Below are positions 23,225 to 34,500 of a DNA stretch of 64,000 nt, piece after piece. Position 1 is the stretch's first letter. Each line of letters starts with the position of its first letter. This DNA is from Lytechinus pictus (lineage: Eukaryota > Echinodermata > Echinoidea > Temnopleuroida > Toxopneustidae): contig NC_087253.1 of NCBI RefSeq assembly GCF_037042905.1, positions 12,939,001 through 13,003,000 of the forward strand, in the 5' to 3' direction. The position numbers and the translations under genes were made by a program. Below the pieces are notes generated by a model. It saw nothing but the letters and a program-made list of their open reading frames with translations, searched no databases and was not told the origin of the DNA.

Positions 23225-24500
23225 GTAGTACAGTTACTAGTTAATACAATAATAGTGCACACATGCATGCAGGGAACATAATCGATTGCAATATAAAGAC
23301 ACCTGTTGAAGTATATGGGACTGGGCTTTAAACACAAAGTTCACAAAATATCGATTTGTTCTGTGCCGTGAAACACCTTCTTTTACTCGTCTTTAAATAT
23401 ATCTTAAACTTTCATTCCACTCACCTAATACTAAACGTAGTTCTGGAGGAAGATTATAACGCGACCATCGGAATACCACGAATTCTTTCGGTTCCCAACA
23501 AGTTTAATCCAAGTTATCGTCGGCATAAAAATACACCCGCTGGCTTCTCTATTGAGCTCTATGCATGCATGGATCTTTATGGCAGACTACTAAAAATAAT
23601 ACTAGTAGTGCGTACCGTACGAAATCCATCTACGTCGCGAACTTAAAATTTTTTTCTGTCCAAACTCTTTCTCTCCGTAGAGTACTACTAATAGTCTGGA
23701 AAATTGAAAGAACGAACTCTTAGGTTTCAAAGAAGTGTTATTTATATGCCTATTTTTCTAAATTTTCATCTCTCTGAAAAAAAAGAAAAATATATATACA
23801 TACCCATGTGAGAAAAAAAAGGAAACAATACAAAATGACACCTCACAAATCCCCAAAATAAAAATAAATATGTCATATAGATCTATATGAACACACATTA
23901 TTTCAATGAGCATCTTCTCCCAAATTATTTGTAGGGAAAATGCCCCCCCCCCCCCACATTTGAAAAATCCCGGATCCGCTCCTGATAACATATATCACAT
24001 AAATATTGTATCAAATTTGGAAGAACATAGTCTTTCAGGCTATAATTATGATAATGATGTTTTCATAACATATTTTTCCCCTTAAATTGGAAGTTCGTGA
24101 TGTTTAAAGTTTTTTTTTAATCACATATTGGGGTGATAGTGCTAACCATATTCAAGAAGGGCTCTGAATTGAAGAAAAATATGCATAAATTATCCGTTTT
24201 CTACATATATATAAACAAAAGGCCCAAGATAAATAAATAAATTTAAAAAAATGTAGACATACAAATCCAATGTAGCCTACAATGGAATTATGTATGTTTC
24301 TTCAACTATAATAGTTGGGCCAATGTCCAGTAAATTGATTTGAAAAAATATGTATCATATAATCAAACAAAACATCTAGGATACACAGATCTAGCACTAA
24401 ATATTAAATTTCATAAAAATCTCATGTAAAGTAACAAGGTCATGATATTTTTGGGCCCATTTTGAATAAAGAAGAAAGGGGGTTTATATGCAGGCCATTG
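23225..24500. other. Non-coding, no gene supported
   Basis: AT-rich with a poly-C run at 23943-23955 next to a degenerate transposon-like end (TCCCGGATCCGCTCCTGA). The 96-codon frame at 23356 shows nothing recognisable. Confidence 0.4.
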
Positions 24501-24737
24501 GTTCAGTGGTTGTATGGCTGACATATTCATCCAAGCTCGATATAGCAAACCCATTCAATTCCTATTTTGTTAATATTGGTAAGAAACAATATCAAATTCT
24601 TCGCACTCTTTTCAAGATTAGTTTTCATTCCGAACTCCTGAATCATTCTTTATTAAACCTGCAACTGTTCATGAATCAATTTAAATGTCTTCCGTCTTTA
24701 AATCTTCAAAGGCTAATGGATCTGATGGCATATCACC

Positions 24738-25366
24738 CACTGGCGTACCTAAGATTTTCCAGAAGGGGTGCACATTTTTTGGAGGATATTTCGTCGGCGA
24801 AAAAATTTGACAAGCAAAAAAAAAAAAAAAAGGTATTCAACCAAAAAAAAAAAGGATTTCTTACCAGAAAAAAAATTGACAAGCAAAAATAAAAAATGAA
24901 TAAAAAAAGGTCTTCAGGTTCAAAAGAGGGGATACACGTCTGTTTTTATTGCATTTTTACATTACAAATTATTAATTTGGCTTCTCAAAAGGGGGGGAAT
25001 TTTCACTCTTTACACAGTAAAAAAATATTATACAACGCTGTTTAATATATGAACCTTACAGTAATTGTTTAAACAGTTTAAACAAGTGTTTAAATCTTAA
25101 GCAACAAAGTTTAGCTTTAAAATCTAAAACAGCGTTTTTACTGTGTATGCTGATGATACTGTTGTTTTGGTTCACATAAAAATATTTTACTTTTACAGCT
25201 ACAATGAACAAATAATTAAACATGTTAAATGACTTGTTTATGTGTAACAAACTTGTCCTAAATTTTGAGAACACAGAGTATATTATTTTTCATTCTATAC
25301 GTTAAAGAATTCCATTGAATACGGAGCCAATAACAATTGATACTACAAAATTATTTATATAAGTTT
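24738..25366. mobile_element. Insertion splitting the LINE, itself containing RT debris
   Basis: Starts CACTGGCGTACC, a motif also seen at the left end of the TIR element at 58384, followed by A-rich sequence. It contains TVYADDTVVL near 25140 and, in another frame, NDLFMCNKLVLNFENTEYI (25228-25284), which is a reverse-transcriptase remnant of a different LINE. The right boundary is set by where the host LINE frame resumes. Confidence 0.55.
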
Positions 25367-26809
25367 AAGTTTCTCAAGCTGGCAGCAGAGAGTATAGCTG
25401 GCCCTTTAACCCATTCATTTAATGCAACTTTACAAACTAGTGTTATTCCAGAAGATTTCAAAACAGCAAGAATTACTCCTGTACATAAGGGAGGATCATT
25501 TGATATTGACAATTATAGACCAATTTCTGTGCTTCCAGTCCTGTCCAAAATACTAGAGAGAGCAATACATGATCAATTGTATAAGTACTTAAATGTAAAT
25601 GATCTACTTGCAAATTGTCAGTCTGGCTTCAGACCGTCTTATTCTACTGCCACTTGTCTAACTGAGATTATAGACTTTTTGTATGATAAAATGGACCGAA
25701 AACATGTTACTGGTGGTATTTTCTTGGACTTACGCAAAGCTTTTGATGTTATTCCTCACAATTTATACTTGCAAAACTTAAGTACTATATATGGTATTAC
25801 TGACAATGAATACAACTGGATGGAATCGTATTTAACAGACAGAAGGCAATTTGTAATGATTAACAGTTGTCGCAGTGAATTTTTGAAGATGAAATCAGGT
25901 GTCCCACAAGGATCTATACTGGGTCCATTGATATTTTGTATTTTTATTAATGACATGTGTAATTTGAAATTGCATGTACATTCTAAAATGTCTCTTTATG
26001 CTGATGATACCGCCATTTTTAATCACGGTGAATCAATTAAGGAGGTACAAAAGTATTTGCAAGATGATTTTGATTCAATAAGTAAATGGCTAGACTTAAA
26101 TAATATGCATTTACACCCGCGAAAAACAAAAGCCATGGTATTTGGTCAAAAGAAAAAGTTGAGGGGTGCTCATTTGTCAGTGAAATTCAGGAACATACAA
26201 TTAGAAAATGTAAAAAAAATTAAATACTTAGGTGTCATGCTCGATCCGGGCTTGACTTGGTGCGAACATATTAGTAATATCGTTTGTAAAATATCTCGGG
26301 CAATAGGTTGTGTAAGGCGGATTAAGCACTTACTGTCCTTTGATATCATGAAGAAGCTGTACTTTTCTATGATTTTACCTTACATTGATTACTGTATTAC
26401 ATCTTGGGGAAGCAGTGCAAAAATACATTTAGATAAGATACAAACACTTCAAAATAAATATGCCAGAATGCTTTTGAAAAAAGATTATAATACATCACAA
26501 ATTTCTTTGTTGCAGTCACCGAAGTGGCAATCAGTAGATCAGCGTATAAAATATCAGTATTGTGTTCTTGTATATAAAATAATGAATGAATTATTTAAAA
26601 CCTATTTAGTATGTAAACGGCCCGTGAAATACAGGACACGTTTTTCTTTACGATGCCCCCTTCAGCTTCCCAAAGCTAGAATTGAACATAAAATAAAATC
26701 TTTCGCATATGTCGGACCCAAATTATTTAATGCACTTCCTTCAAATTTACAAGTTTGTACCTCCTTGTTAGTTTTTAAAAAATTATGCAAAGCCTTTCAT
26801 ACGAATTGA
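25337..26809 (+). CDS. LINE reverse transcriptase, C-terminal 490 codons without stops
   Basis: Copies retrotransposon RNA into DNA at the target site. Visible polymerase motifs in order: DNYRPISVLPVLSKILE (59-74), FLDLRKAFD (129-137, first catalytic Asp), SGVPQGSILGPLIF (187-200), LYADDTAIF (220-228, catalytic Asp pair), then MHLHPRKTKAMVFG and IKYLGVMLD. The C-terminus LFNALPSNLQ..FKK is the usual tail of this group. The first nine or so codons belong to the inserted DNA, so the ATG at 25337 is not the native start. No endonuclease domain is present. The frame is intact for 480 residues, suggesting fairly recent insertion, but the upstream break means it is not a working element. Confidence 0.85.
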   Translation: MILQNYLYKFKFLKLAAESIAGPLTHSFNATLQTSVIPEDFKTARITPVHKGGSFDIDNYRPISVLPVLSKILERAIHDQLYKYLNVNDLLANCQSGFRPSYSTATCLTEIIDFLYDKMDRKHVTGGIFLDLRKAFDVIPHNLYLQNLSTIYGITDNEYNWMESYLTDRRQFVMINSCRSEFLKMKSGVPQGSILGPLIFCIFINDMCNLKLHVHSKMSLYADDTAIFNHGESIKEVQKYLQDDFDSISKWLDLNNMHLHPRKTKAMVFGQKKKLRGAHLSVKFRNIQLENVKKIKYLGVMLDPGLTWCEHISNIVCKISRAIGCVRRIKHLLSFDIMKKLYFSMILPYIDYCITSWGSSAKIHLDKIQTLQNKYARMLLKKDYNTSQISLLQSPKWQSVDQRIKYQYCVLVYKIMNELFKTYLVCKRPVKYRTRFSLRCPLQLPKARIEHKIKSFAYVGPKLFNALPSNLQVCTSLLVFKKLCKAFHTN

Positions 26810-27116
26810 TAAAGAGCGAAATGATATTCCATTGATTTACAATGCTATGTATGTTTAAATTGTCACTTCCCACTCTATATTTTGGTGTTAATTGTTTCTG
26901 ATGTTAGATATTTTGTATTTTGTATTTTTGATGTTGTTTGTTGTTGTTGTTGTTCATAGTAATCTTGACATGTATTTTAAACTGCAGGGCGCCTTTGTAA
27001 AGCAGTTTTAAGAACTGAACAGGCCTACCCTGCAGTATAAAATAAATAAAACAAAATAAATAAATAAATAAATATAGAAAACAAATAATAATAATACGCA
27101 TTTAACAATGCAAGCT

Positions 27117-27218
27117 CATCTTTTTCGGTACACAGGTGTTCATGAATGGAACTCGCTGAGCAACAATCTTAAGTCATGTTCAACACTCTCTCGTTTCAGA
27201 CTGAAACTGAAACGATAA
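27117..27218 (+). pseudogene. Fragment of another LINE ORF C-terminus
   Basis: An open frame ending TAA encodes GVHEWNSLSNNLKSC..RFRLKLKR, the W-N-S-L-x3-L-K..F-x3-L-K tail typical of CR1/L2-type reverse transcriptases. It lies directly downstream of the LINE tail, so it marks a second, older element. Confidence 0.55.
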
Positions 27219-28004
27219 GTTTTGTTTGTCTGTTTGTTTTATTTCCGTACATAAACGAACAAATAGGCTACACAAAATACATATAATACATACAAAATGC
27301 ATATAACATGATAGAGGTCAAGGTTGAAATACAGTAAAAAATGGTAAAGATAAAAAAAGAAAAACATTAAAACAGTCGGCGGCCGCCGGGTAATCCATGA
27401 TATTCAGCTGCAATAATATATTGCTCAGTGCTGGTCTTCCACGGAACCATATTACTTGAATAATGACTAAATATACCGGGAAGTTGACCATAATAATAAT
27501 AATAATACAAATTACTTTTTTTAATCCTATAACCCACACAACACCCTCCTCCCCGGTACAAATCAGTTACTTTATTTCAATTGGCACAAGTGTATTTCAA
27601 AAAGTTACGTTTAAAAGAATTGAAAGTGCGTGACACTACGCATGCACTCTTAAAAAGGTTGGGCAAAAAGGGGCCAATTTTGATCACTGGGCAACATAAT
27701 ATTGTCGACACAACTATATATTGGTTAAAATCTGTCCAAATTGGGTAATAAAACTAAATTGGGAATTAAATTTGCTCAATTTTATAATAATTACCCAGAA
27801 TATATACATATATTCCCCCCCCCTCCCACATAGTTGACAGTATTAAATAAAGATGCTTAATAGGAGAAATTATAATTTGTATGCAATTTTTCGGCATTAC
27901 TCCTATACTCCATCTGTAATGAAAAACAAAAGTAAAAAAAAATTCGAACCAGTGGGATTCGAACCTGCCATCTACTGCTTGCATGGCAGCGAGTTAACCA
28001 CCAG

Positions 28005-29783
28005 CATGGGCGGAAATCCCAGGGGGGACAGGGGGGACGTGTCCCCCTACCAAAAATAGTAGGGGGGACACAATATCAAATGTCCCCCCTACTATTTTTG
28101 GTCTTTTATGATGGAAAAAAATGCATCATTCACATTCGAAATAATACATGTCTTTTGAACTAAATGACCTTATATTTTGGGTGAAAACTTTTTTTTTGCT
28201 TGTCAAATATTCCAGAGTGAATAAAATAAGATGAGGGGAAGACTTGGAAAATAAAAAGAATCTTTCATGTCACTATATAAAATTTTCGGTCGCGCTTCGC
28301 GCTCGCATTGCCTGTTAGGTGATTGTTCAATATGGATCTTAAATATCAAGTTTGGAAGTCAATATACATTACACATTTCACCTCGGAAATCGAACTTTCA
28401 TTATTTTGTGTGATTTACAAACTGATTTTTAAAAGGTGCTCTGTTGAAATTATAGCTTTATGGTCTGAATATTGAAATTTTCTGCTCGTGCTGAGCGCTC
28501 GCAAATTTCGATTTATTAAGTACCTATTATTTTGCGCTCGCATTAATGGTTAAAAAAATATTTTAACTGATGCATTCTATTCAGAATTACAAAAGTGCTT
28601 GAAATGTCCAGTTTTCAGGCCATAATATCATCAGATCCCCCCCCCTCATTAGGCATTAATAAATAAGATATTAATTTAATGATTAAATTGTCCCTTTTGT
28701 TTCATCTCGCGCTTAGCAAGAGGGATAGTAAGATAGTCATCATTTTCATATGACATGTCCTAAGGATGTCCCAGTCCTATGTCAAAACTCAAATAATAAT
28801 GAAAAATATCAGCTCTTTATTAAGTGCGATCCACCTCACGATTTTCCTAAAAAGTGCTTGAAATAAATAGCTGAAATTAACTTTTTTTTTTCAGATTGGA
28901 ATATCATATAGTTTAAGCTCGCGCTTCGCGCTCGCTCTGATTTTTCATAATAAAAGATGTGTAGAATGCCTAGATTCTAGGTCTGAATATGAAACACGCC
29001 CGCGCATGTTTATTCAGATACTCAACTTGTTCTATATTTAAATCGTTATCCAGTTTCAGATCACAATATCAAAAACTCTGCTCGCGCTTTGTGCTCGCAT
29101 TATTAATGTAGGAAGATCCCCTATTACTCATTCTTTTCATGATTTACAAAACATGAATAGAGTGTGCCGTTTTTAGGTCTAAATCTCGATTTTTTTTCCG
29201 CTCGCGCTTCGCGCTCGCATCAATTGTTTAATTACCTATCTGTTTGAATTACAAAAAGTGCTTAGAATTTTCATTCCTTAGGTAAAAATGTCAAAAAATT
29301 TCAACTCGCGCTTCGCACTCGCATTATTTAATTGTTGAAATATGTAACGTCTTCATGGCTAACTGCAAGCAGTCTTTAACAGGTACCTTTTCCATCAGAT
29401 CATTTCTGCTCGCACTTCGCGTTCGTAGTACTTATTTATTTGCATACACATCTTTTTCGGGATAACAAACATTGCCCAGAATGTTAAAATTTTAGGAAAA
29501 AATACGTAAAATCCCCCCCCCTAAAAAAAAAAAAAAAAAAATTGCTCGCGCTTCGCGCTCGCATTATATAAATATTGATTATGATATTATATATTTATGT
29601 TGATTTATAAGAATAAAGCTAAAAAGTGACCACGAAGACTACCCCTTTAATGAAACAAACAAAAATCATCATCGAGCGGCCAATCGGGGATTAAAATATG
29701 GCTGAACCCCCCCCCCCCTATTGGCGAAGGCTGGATCCACCCCTGTGGTCCCCCCTACCTTTCGGGACAGATTTCCGCCCATG
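28005..29783. mobile_element. hAT-like non-autonomous element (1779 bp) with 8-bp duplication
   Basis: Perfect terminal repeats CATGGGCGGAAATC / GATTTCCGCCCATG are flanked by ACCACCAG on both sides (27997-28004, 29784-29791). Restoring one copy of the duplication rejoins the interrupted tRNA-like body, which proves the insertion. Just inside the left end is a perfect 21-bp inverted repeat (28050-28070 against 28081-28101). The interior repeats GCTCGCGCTTCGCGCTCGC about ten times. No transposase is visible. Confidence 0.85.
28280..29570. repeat. Interspersed GCTCGCGCTTCGCGCTCGC motifs
   Basis: Good or variant copies lie near 28289, 28488, 28530, 28708, 28919, 29081, 29200, 29304, 29407 and 29544, in otherwise AT-rich DNA. 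Each is a GC-rich near-palindrome. Spacing is irregular (about 40-210 bp), so this is an internal degenerate repeat rather than a clean tandem array. Confidence 0.75.
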
Positions 29784-30113
29784 ACCACCAGGCTATTGGT
29801 TAATGGCTAATTTAGTCACAATGAACTGGAATTCAAATACCCTCGATCCTCTTCTTTCTGACCCATTAATCCCGTCATTAATATACAAATGCAGTCCGCC
29901 ATGGACAATAGATATATATAAAGAGACTTTATTACTTTAATCCCACTGGTTCCATTTTTTTCTGACTTATGATTTTCATTACAGATCGAGCATGCGATCT
30001 TAACACATAATGAGTAATGCCGAAAATTTGGTTTAAAAAAATAGTGGACAGTATATTGTTGCCCACATTTTAAGAGTGCGCATATAAAAAAGGATTGTGT
30101 TAAATTCGGTGCC

Positions 30114-30262
30114 GGGTAAAAATGGCAGAGGTAAAAATGGCAGAGGTGAAAAAGGCAGAGGTAATAATGGCAAAGGTAAAAATGGCAGAGCTAAAAAATG
30201 GCAGAGGTATTAATGGCAAAGATAAAAATGGCAGAGGTAAAAATGGCAGAGGTAATAAGAAC
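30114..30262. repeat. 15-bp minisatellite, about ten units
   Basis: Unit GGTAAAAATGGCAGA with small variants (GGTAATAATGGCAAA, GCTAAAAAATGGCAGA). In one frame it would read Gly-Lys-Asn-Gly-Arg repeatedly, but there is no start or surrounding gene. Confidence 0.85.
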
Positions 30263-30399
30263 CCCCCCCCCAAAAAAAGGAGTCTGACGCTGATCTAAAA
30301 ACTTGTAAAGCATAATATTTTAATTATTTTGGCATTTTTTCCTCTAATACGCCAGTGTCTGTAGGTGGTAAGAATGTGTATTCCCACAATTTGGGTGGG

Positions 30400-30606
30400 A
30401 AAGAAGTTAAAAGATTGTATTGTTTATTGTATTGTATTTTTGTCTAGAGGCGTATCGCGCCACAAGCCTCGGCTTTTAGGGTATACGCCTTCTTCTTGGC
30501 CTAATAATTTTTATGTGCATACTTATATTTGATTTTTGTATGAATTTATGTTTATGAAAAATGTTTTGAAATGGAAGAAAATAAATGTTTATTTGAATTG
30601 AATTGA
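30400..30606 (+). repeat. Probable LINE 3' tail
   Basis: Contains GGCGTATCGCGCCACAAGCC and its near complement AGGGTATACGCC, then an AT-rich run and a TTGAATTGAATTGATT tail. A stem-loop followed by a short simple repeat is the usual end of CR1/L2-type LINEs. No coding part is attached. Confidence 0.5.
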
Positions 30607-31436
30607 TTAAATCAAGGAGATATCACCTCTGATATCTCCTTGATTAAATATATCATAAGCATGGAATTAAGAGTTAGAAATAGATATTTGACAAGCAAAT
30701 TAAGATTTTAACTCTAATACCGATTGAGTTCATGCAATGAAGACAATTATTATATTTTACTCTTTTAAATTCCACAGAGTCACGCAAAAAATGGCTGGGG
30801 GCTTCAGCGCCCCCACTTTTTTTCTCCAAAAACGTAAAAATTACCATTTGATTGTGATTTTTGCATGGTCAGCCCCCCCCCACTTTGAAACCGTTCCGCG
30901 GCCCTGTATTGTACTGCACCATTATTGATATTCTATTCTTCTTCTTGGTGATACTCCTCAACGTTCCTATTACAGGAACCACCCGAGGAGGAAATGGGAG
31001 TGCGCACTTTGTTTCTTCTTAGTCCTTGTTGCGAAAGTATATGGTTGCCTGTGTTTTAAAATTATCAGAGACTGAAATTGATTGGATGTCGGGGGGTAGA
31101 GAATTCCAGTCCTTTATTCGTCAGAGTCCTCAGAAATTCATATACCGTAGACACATATGTTTCATATTCATCATAATATTGAAAACCAATATAGGCATTA
31201 TTACTCCCTGTAACTCCCTGATCTCATTTCTTATCATCCAAAATTTCTTTCCCCGTTTGCACATTGATTGTACCATAAGTTGAGAAACTTGGGGATATGC
31301 TCTTTCTCTGTTTCTCTCACAAGTCACATGCACGGAGTCTTCACAATCCAATAAATCTAAGGCGTCCATATACAACCCCAATATTCCGAAAACAAACATG
31401 TTTTGAGGGCTTTTGATATGCATTTGATCATGTGAT

Positions 31437-31584
31437 ATGATTCGGATGAGTGTATTTACAAGTTTGAGACGCGTTTCCAACTTTAGTCGCCATTTTGTAG
31501 GCTGTCAACAAACATCTAATCGACTGCGACCTTTGAGCGGAATGGCAGCGAACACAGACGGGAAACATACGGCGGGGATCATAA
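31437..31584 (+). CDS. FLAD1: FLAD1 coding exon 1 with alternative starts
   Basis: Three in-frame ATGs occur at 31437, 31446 and 31542. Between the second and third, the 32 residues are rich in Arg, Ser and Phe ([21 protein letters not shown]) with no Asp or Glu. That is the look of a mitochondrial targeting peptide. Starting at 31542 gives a 532-residue form beginning [14 protein letters not shown], which would be cytosolic. Human FLAD1 is known to have mitochondrial and cytosolic isoforms. The exon ends in phase 1 at donor A|GTGAGT (31585), and the split codon ATC joins exon 2 at 34123. Confidence 0.8.
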
Positions 31585-34500
31585 GTGAGTATCCGTTGGT
31601 TTGGCAGTGCCGGGCGCGCAGCCAGTATGGAACTAGACAGCTGGCAGCCGTCTGTTTCGAGGAGTTTTTAAACATTTTTTTATTTTTTAAATTTCTCCTC
31701 GTACACAGACGGCTCTGGTGACGGCTCACTAGCATGCCGCTGTCATAAGGGGAGTTACAATGCAAAATCCCCCCGACGCCGACGGGGCTCATCGATTTTT
31801 GTCTTATTTCATAAAAATATAAAAAGAACTGTACCAAAATAAAGATTATTATTATTCCGTTTTGGCCTGAAATGCACCAAAACGGGGAAAAATAAACTTG
31901 AAAGGCGAAAAAACAGTGACTTCGGCTGTCGCGCAACTTCACTCCCTGTTTTATCCGAACTTAATACATGAACAGATGGCCATTGAGTCCCCTGTACAGA
32001 TCGTGCTAGAACTTCGGTCTCTGTAGTCTGTATTTGGTGAGTGGAGCCAACGGAGTTCAGCGGAACAACTAACATTGAAGAGACTAAAGCTTTTGGTCTA
32101 GTATGGAAGTGGACGTGGACAGCATGTGTTTCTGAAATTCTGGTCGAAATAAATTCTCTTCAATTTGAAGAATATGTGAGAAGTTTGTAAAATAAAAATG
32201 GCATTATGTTTTATACCTTCGGGTGTGTAAAAACAAAATTGAGTTGTATAGTATTAGTAATGTCATGTCATGACATGGTCATAAAAATGCAATCGAATGT
32301 GAATTGAAATTGAATGAATCTGGAAATTGGAACTGGAAGTGTCATGATGACTGACTGGTGAAACGTAATTGTGAGTCTAAAGGCGACCGCACACCTTATG
32401 ATTGCGATTGGTCTGCAACTCAATTTTGGAATAAAACGTAGTAGAACTTGATGCTAATATTGAGACTTGGAAAATCTTACTGTGTAATGTTCTAAATCAT
32501 CGTACGAATGTCTATATGTTCAAAACTGTGACTATGCTATCATCCTTCTTAGAATAAAAGCAAATTTAATATCTAGTCGTAATGGCGTCATAGCAGTCGT
32601 ACGATTGGCTACGATTAGAAACTAATTTGGCCTTTACTCCAAAATAAAGGCTTGCAATCTTTCAAAATGATTATATTAGTATAAATTTCAATTAATTTTA
32701 ACCTCAAATTAAATGATATGTTCAATTCACATTTTTAGAAAATGAGCAAAATACGATTTGTTCCAAAATCGGATCGCGAAGAGTTGTAAGGTGTGCGGTG
32801 GGCTTAAGTTAGCCAAGATATAATTTTCATCACCTTCATGAGCTTATTATTTCCTCATCTCTTGAATGTATGAATGTTTAAGAAATTGTGGTCATTGATT
32901 TTTGTCGTTTTTGATCACATTATTTTGTGCTGATATTTATGAAATCAACTAGGGCCTAGTTTAGACCTAAGAAAGATTACCTTTACTTTTACCGAAGATT
33001 CTGGAAGCGTGCTGATGATCCCAGCAGTCGTGCTTCCAGTTCAAGGCCTTCATCCTTCTCATTGCATTAGTTGGGTATCTTCATCATAGCAGTCTAGCTT
33101 GGAATCTACACCATCCTCGTCATTAGTAGGGTTTATCCATTATAGGCCCGGGGGGGCCACTTACATTGACGAGTGGATACCATGCGCGACCAAAAAAACA
33201 CGTAAAAAGGATGTCTTTTTCAAGATAGGGCACGTTACGTACGTAACGTGATAAGGGTGTCAAAAACACAAAAATAATGAAAAAAGGGTATCTATTTCGC
33301 TAGGAAAGCTACGTGTTTAGGGTCAACTTTGCGGGGATGATAAAACAAAATTAAAATGTTTTATAAAGGATGTCCTTTTTGCCCCAACACTACGTGTTTA
33401 GAGTCCGATTTGCCCTAGGTGTGGAAGCTGGGGCCGTACTAAACCAAATGGTGTGTAAATTGTAAAGGTTAAACCGACGACCGACGGACCGTTTTAACAA
33501 TAAAATATCGCTGTACTTGTTTAGGGGTTCATTTCAGGGAATACTTGCCAAGAGTGTCGTTTTGTTTCCAATACTTGTTAAGGGTAGGGTTTCAGACGCC
33601 AATACTTGTTAAGGGGTGCATTTTCAGAATATGGAAAATACGTGTTTAGGGTGCTTTTCGAGACCCCTTGGTCGCGCATGGTATCCACTCGTCAGTGGAA
33701 GTGGCCCCCCCCGGGATTATAGGGTCAGCAGTACTGTACCGCTGGTCTGTCCATACCTTGTCTAGCCTTATTTTGAAACTGTTCACTGTCTAAAAACACA
33801 CATGTGATAATTAGTACATTAGACGTTTTAGGTTCCATTTTAAATTTTCAGATTTCATGACAAAGTCAAAAGGTCTCGTGATGGGACAACTGCTCTTCAA
33901 TTATAGAAATTTGCAAATGTTGAGTTACTGCATATTTGTACACGCATTTCCAATTGAAAATTAGAGACAAAGTCTTTTCTGCTCAAAACAAATTTTCCAA
34001 ACCCTTTTGTGATTTCGCACTGCAAATGTTATGATAATCAACCTTGCCGATTTTGCTTTGGTTATGCATTGAAAAACTTTCAATAGTTTATAATAAATGA
34101 TACCATTATTTTTATCTTCCAGTCATAGGTGATGAGATTCTGAAAGGTCACACTATGGATACTAACTCTCACTTCATCTGCAGTGAACTCTACAAGCTGG
34201 GGGTCAGAGTTGAAAGGGTAAGATTTATGACCAGCCCCCATAAAACCAACAATAAGTCACCAGGGAGGGTTCTCTGCAGGGAAACAATTACACAGGGACT
34301 TGGAGCATCCCCCCCCTCTCCCCCCGGAATGCGCAAAAGGTCACTGGAAAACATGTAGGCCATAGGTTATTAAAGAGTAGACCCTGAAAATCAATTAAAA
34401 ATAGACTGTCTGGTTCTCTGTAAGATGGAAAAAGCAATAAAACAATAATTTGTTCTTCAAACAGTCCTCATACATACTTGTAACAATTGGAGCTACATGT

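Larger units (their letters stand above)
24520..27075 (+). mobile_element. CR1/L2-like LINE, interrupted at its 5' side
   Basis: Upstream remnants NPFNSYFVNIG (near 24556) and, after a frameshift, SSKANGSDGISP (near 24700) are the stretch that normally precedes the polymerase. The polymerase frame resumes near 25366 (KFLKLAAESIAGP), so about 0.6 kb (24738-25366) has been inserted. After the stop comes a 3' UTR with a CTGCAGGG..CCCTGCAG stem (26982-27036) and a (AAATA)n tail. Tail and domain order fit the CR1/L2/Jockey group; exact clade not assigned. Confidence 0.8.
27850..30030 (-). mobile_element. tRNA-derived SINE, minus strand, split by a transposon
   Basis: On the minus strand it carries the tRNA-like body: GCCTGGTGGTTAA (A box), an anticodon-like arm CTGC..GCAG and GGTTCGAATCC (B box). 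The body is cut at 28004/29784 and resumes intact once the insert is removed. A second, partial + copy (CCCACTGGTTCC to GATCGAGCATGCGATC, 29941-30002) abuts it. The same family is seen whole at 53520-53872. Confidence 0.7.
27639..30084. mobile_element. Outer MITE of a nested stack
   Basis: GCACTCTTAAAAAGG..GGGCAA at the left (27643) pairs with TTGCCCACATTTTAAGAGTGC at the right (about 30059-30079). The host element would be only a few hundred bp long without the SINE copies (27850-30030) and the hAT-like element (28005-29783) lodged within it. Confidence 0.6.

Noticed and set aside
23356..23646. 96-codon frame as a possible gene
   Set aside because: No recognisable motif, no neighbouring exons and ordinary intergenic composition.
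31505..31942. 145-codon minus-strand frame over FLAD1 exon 1
   Set aside because: Overlaps a solid coding exon on + and shows no conserved features; CpG-rich promoter DNA often has such frames.
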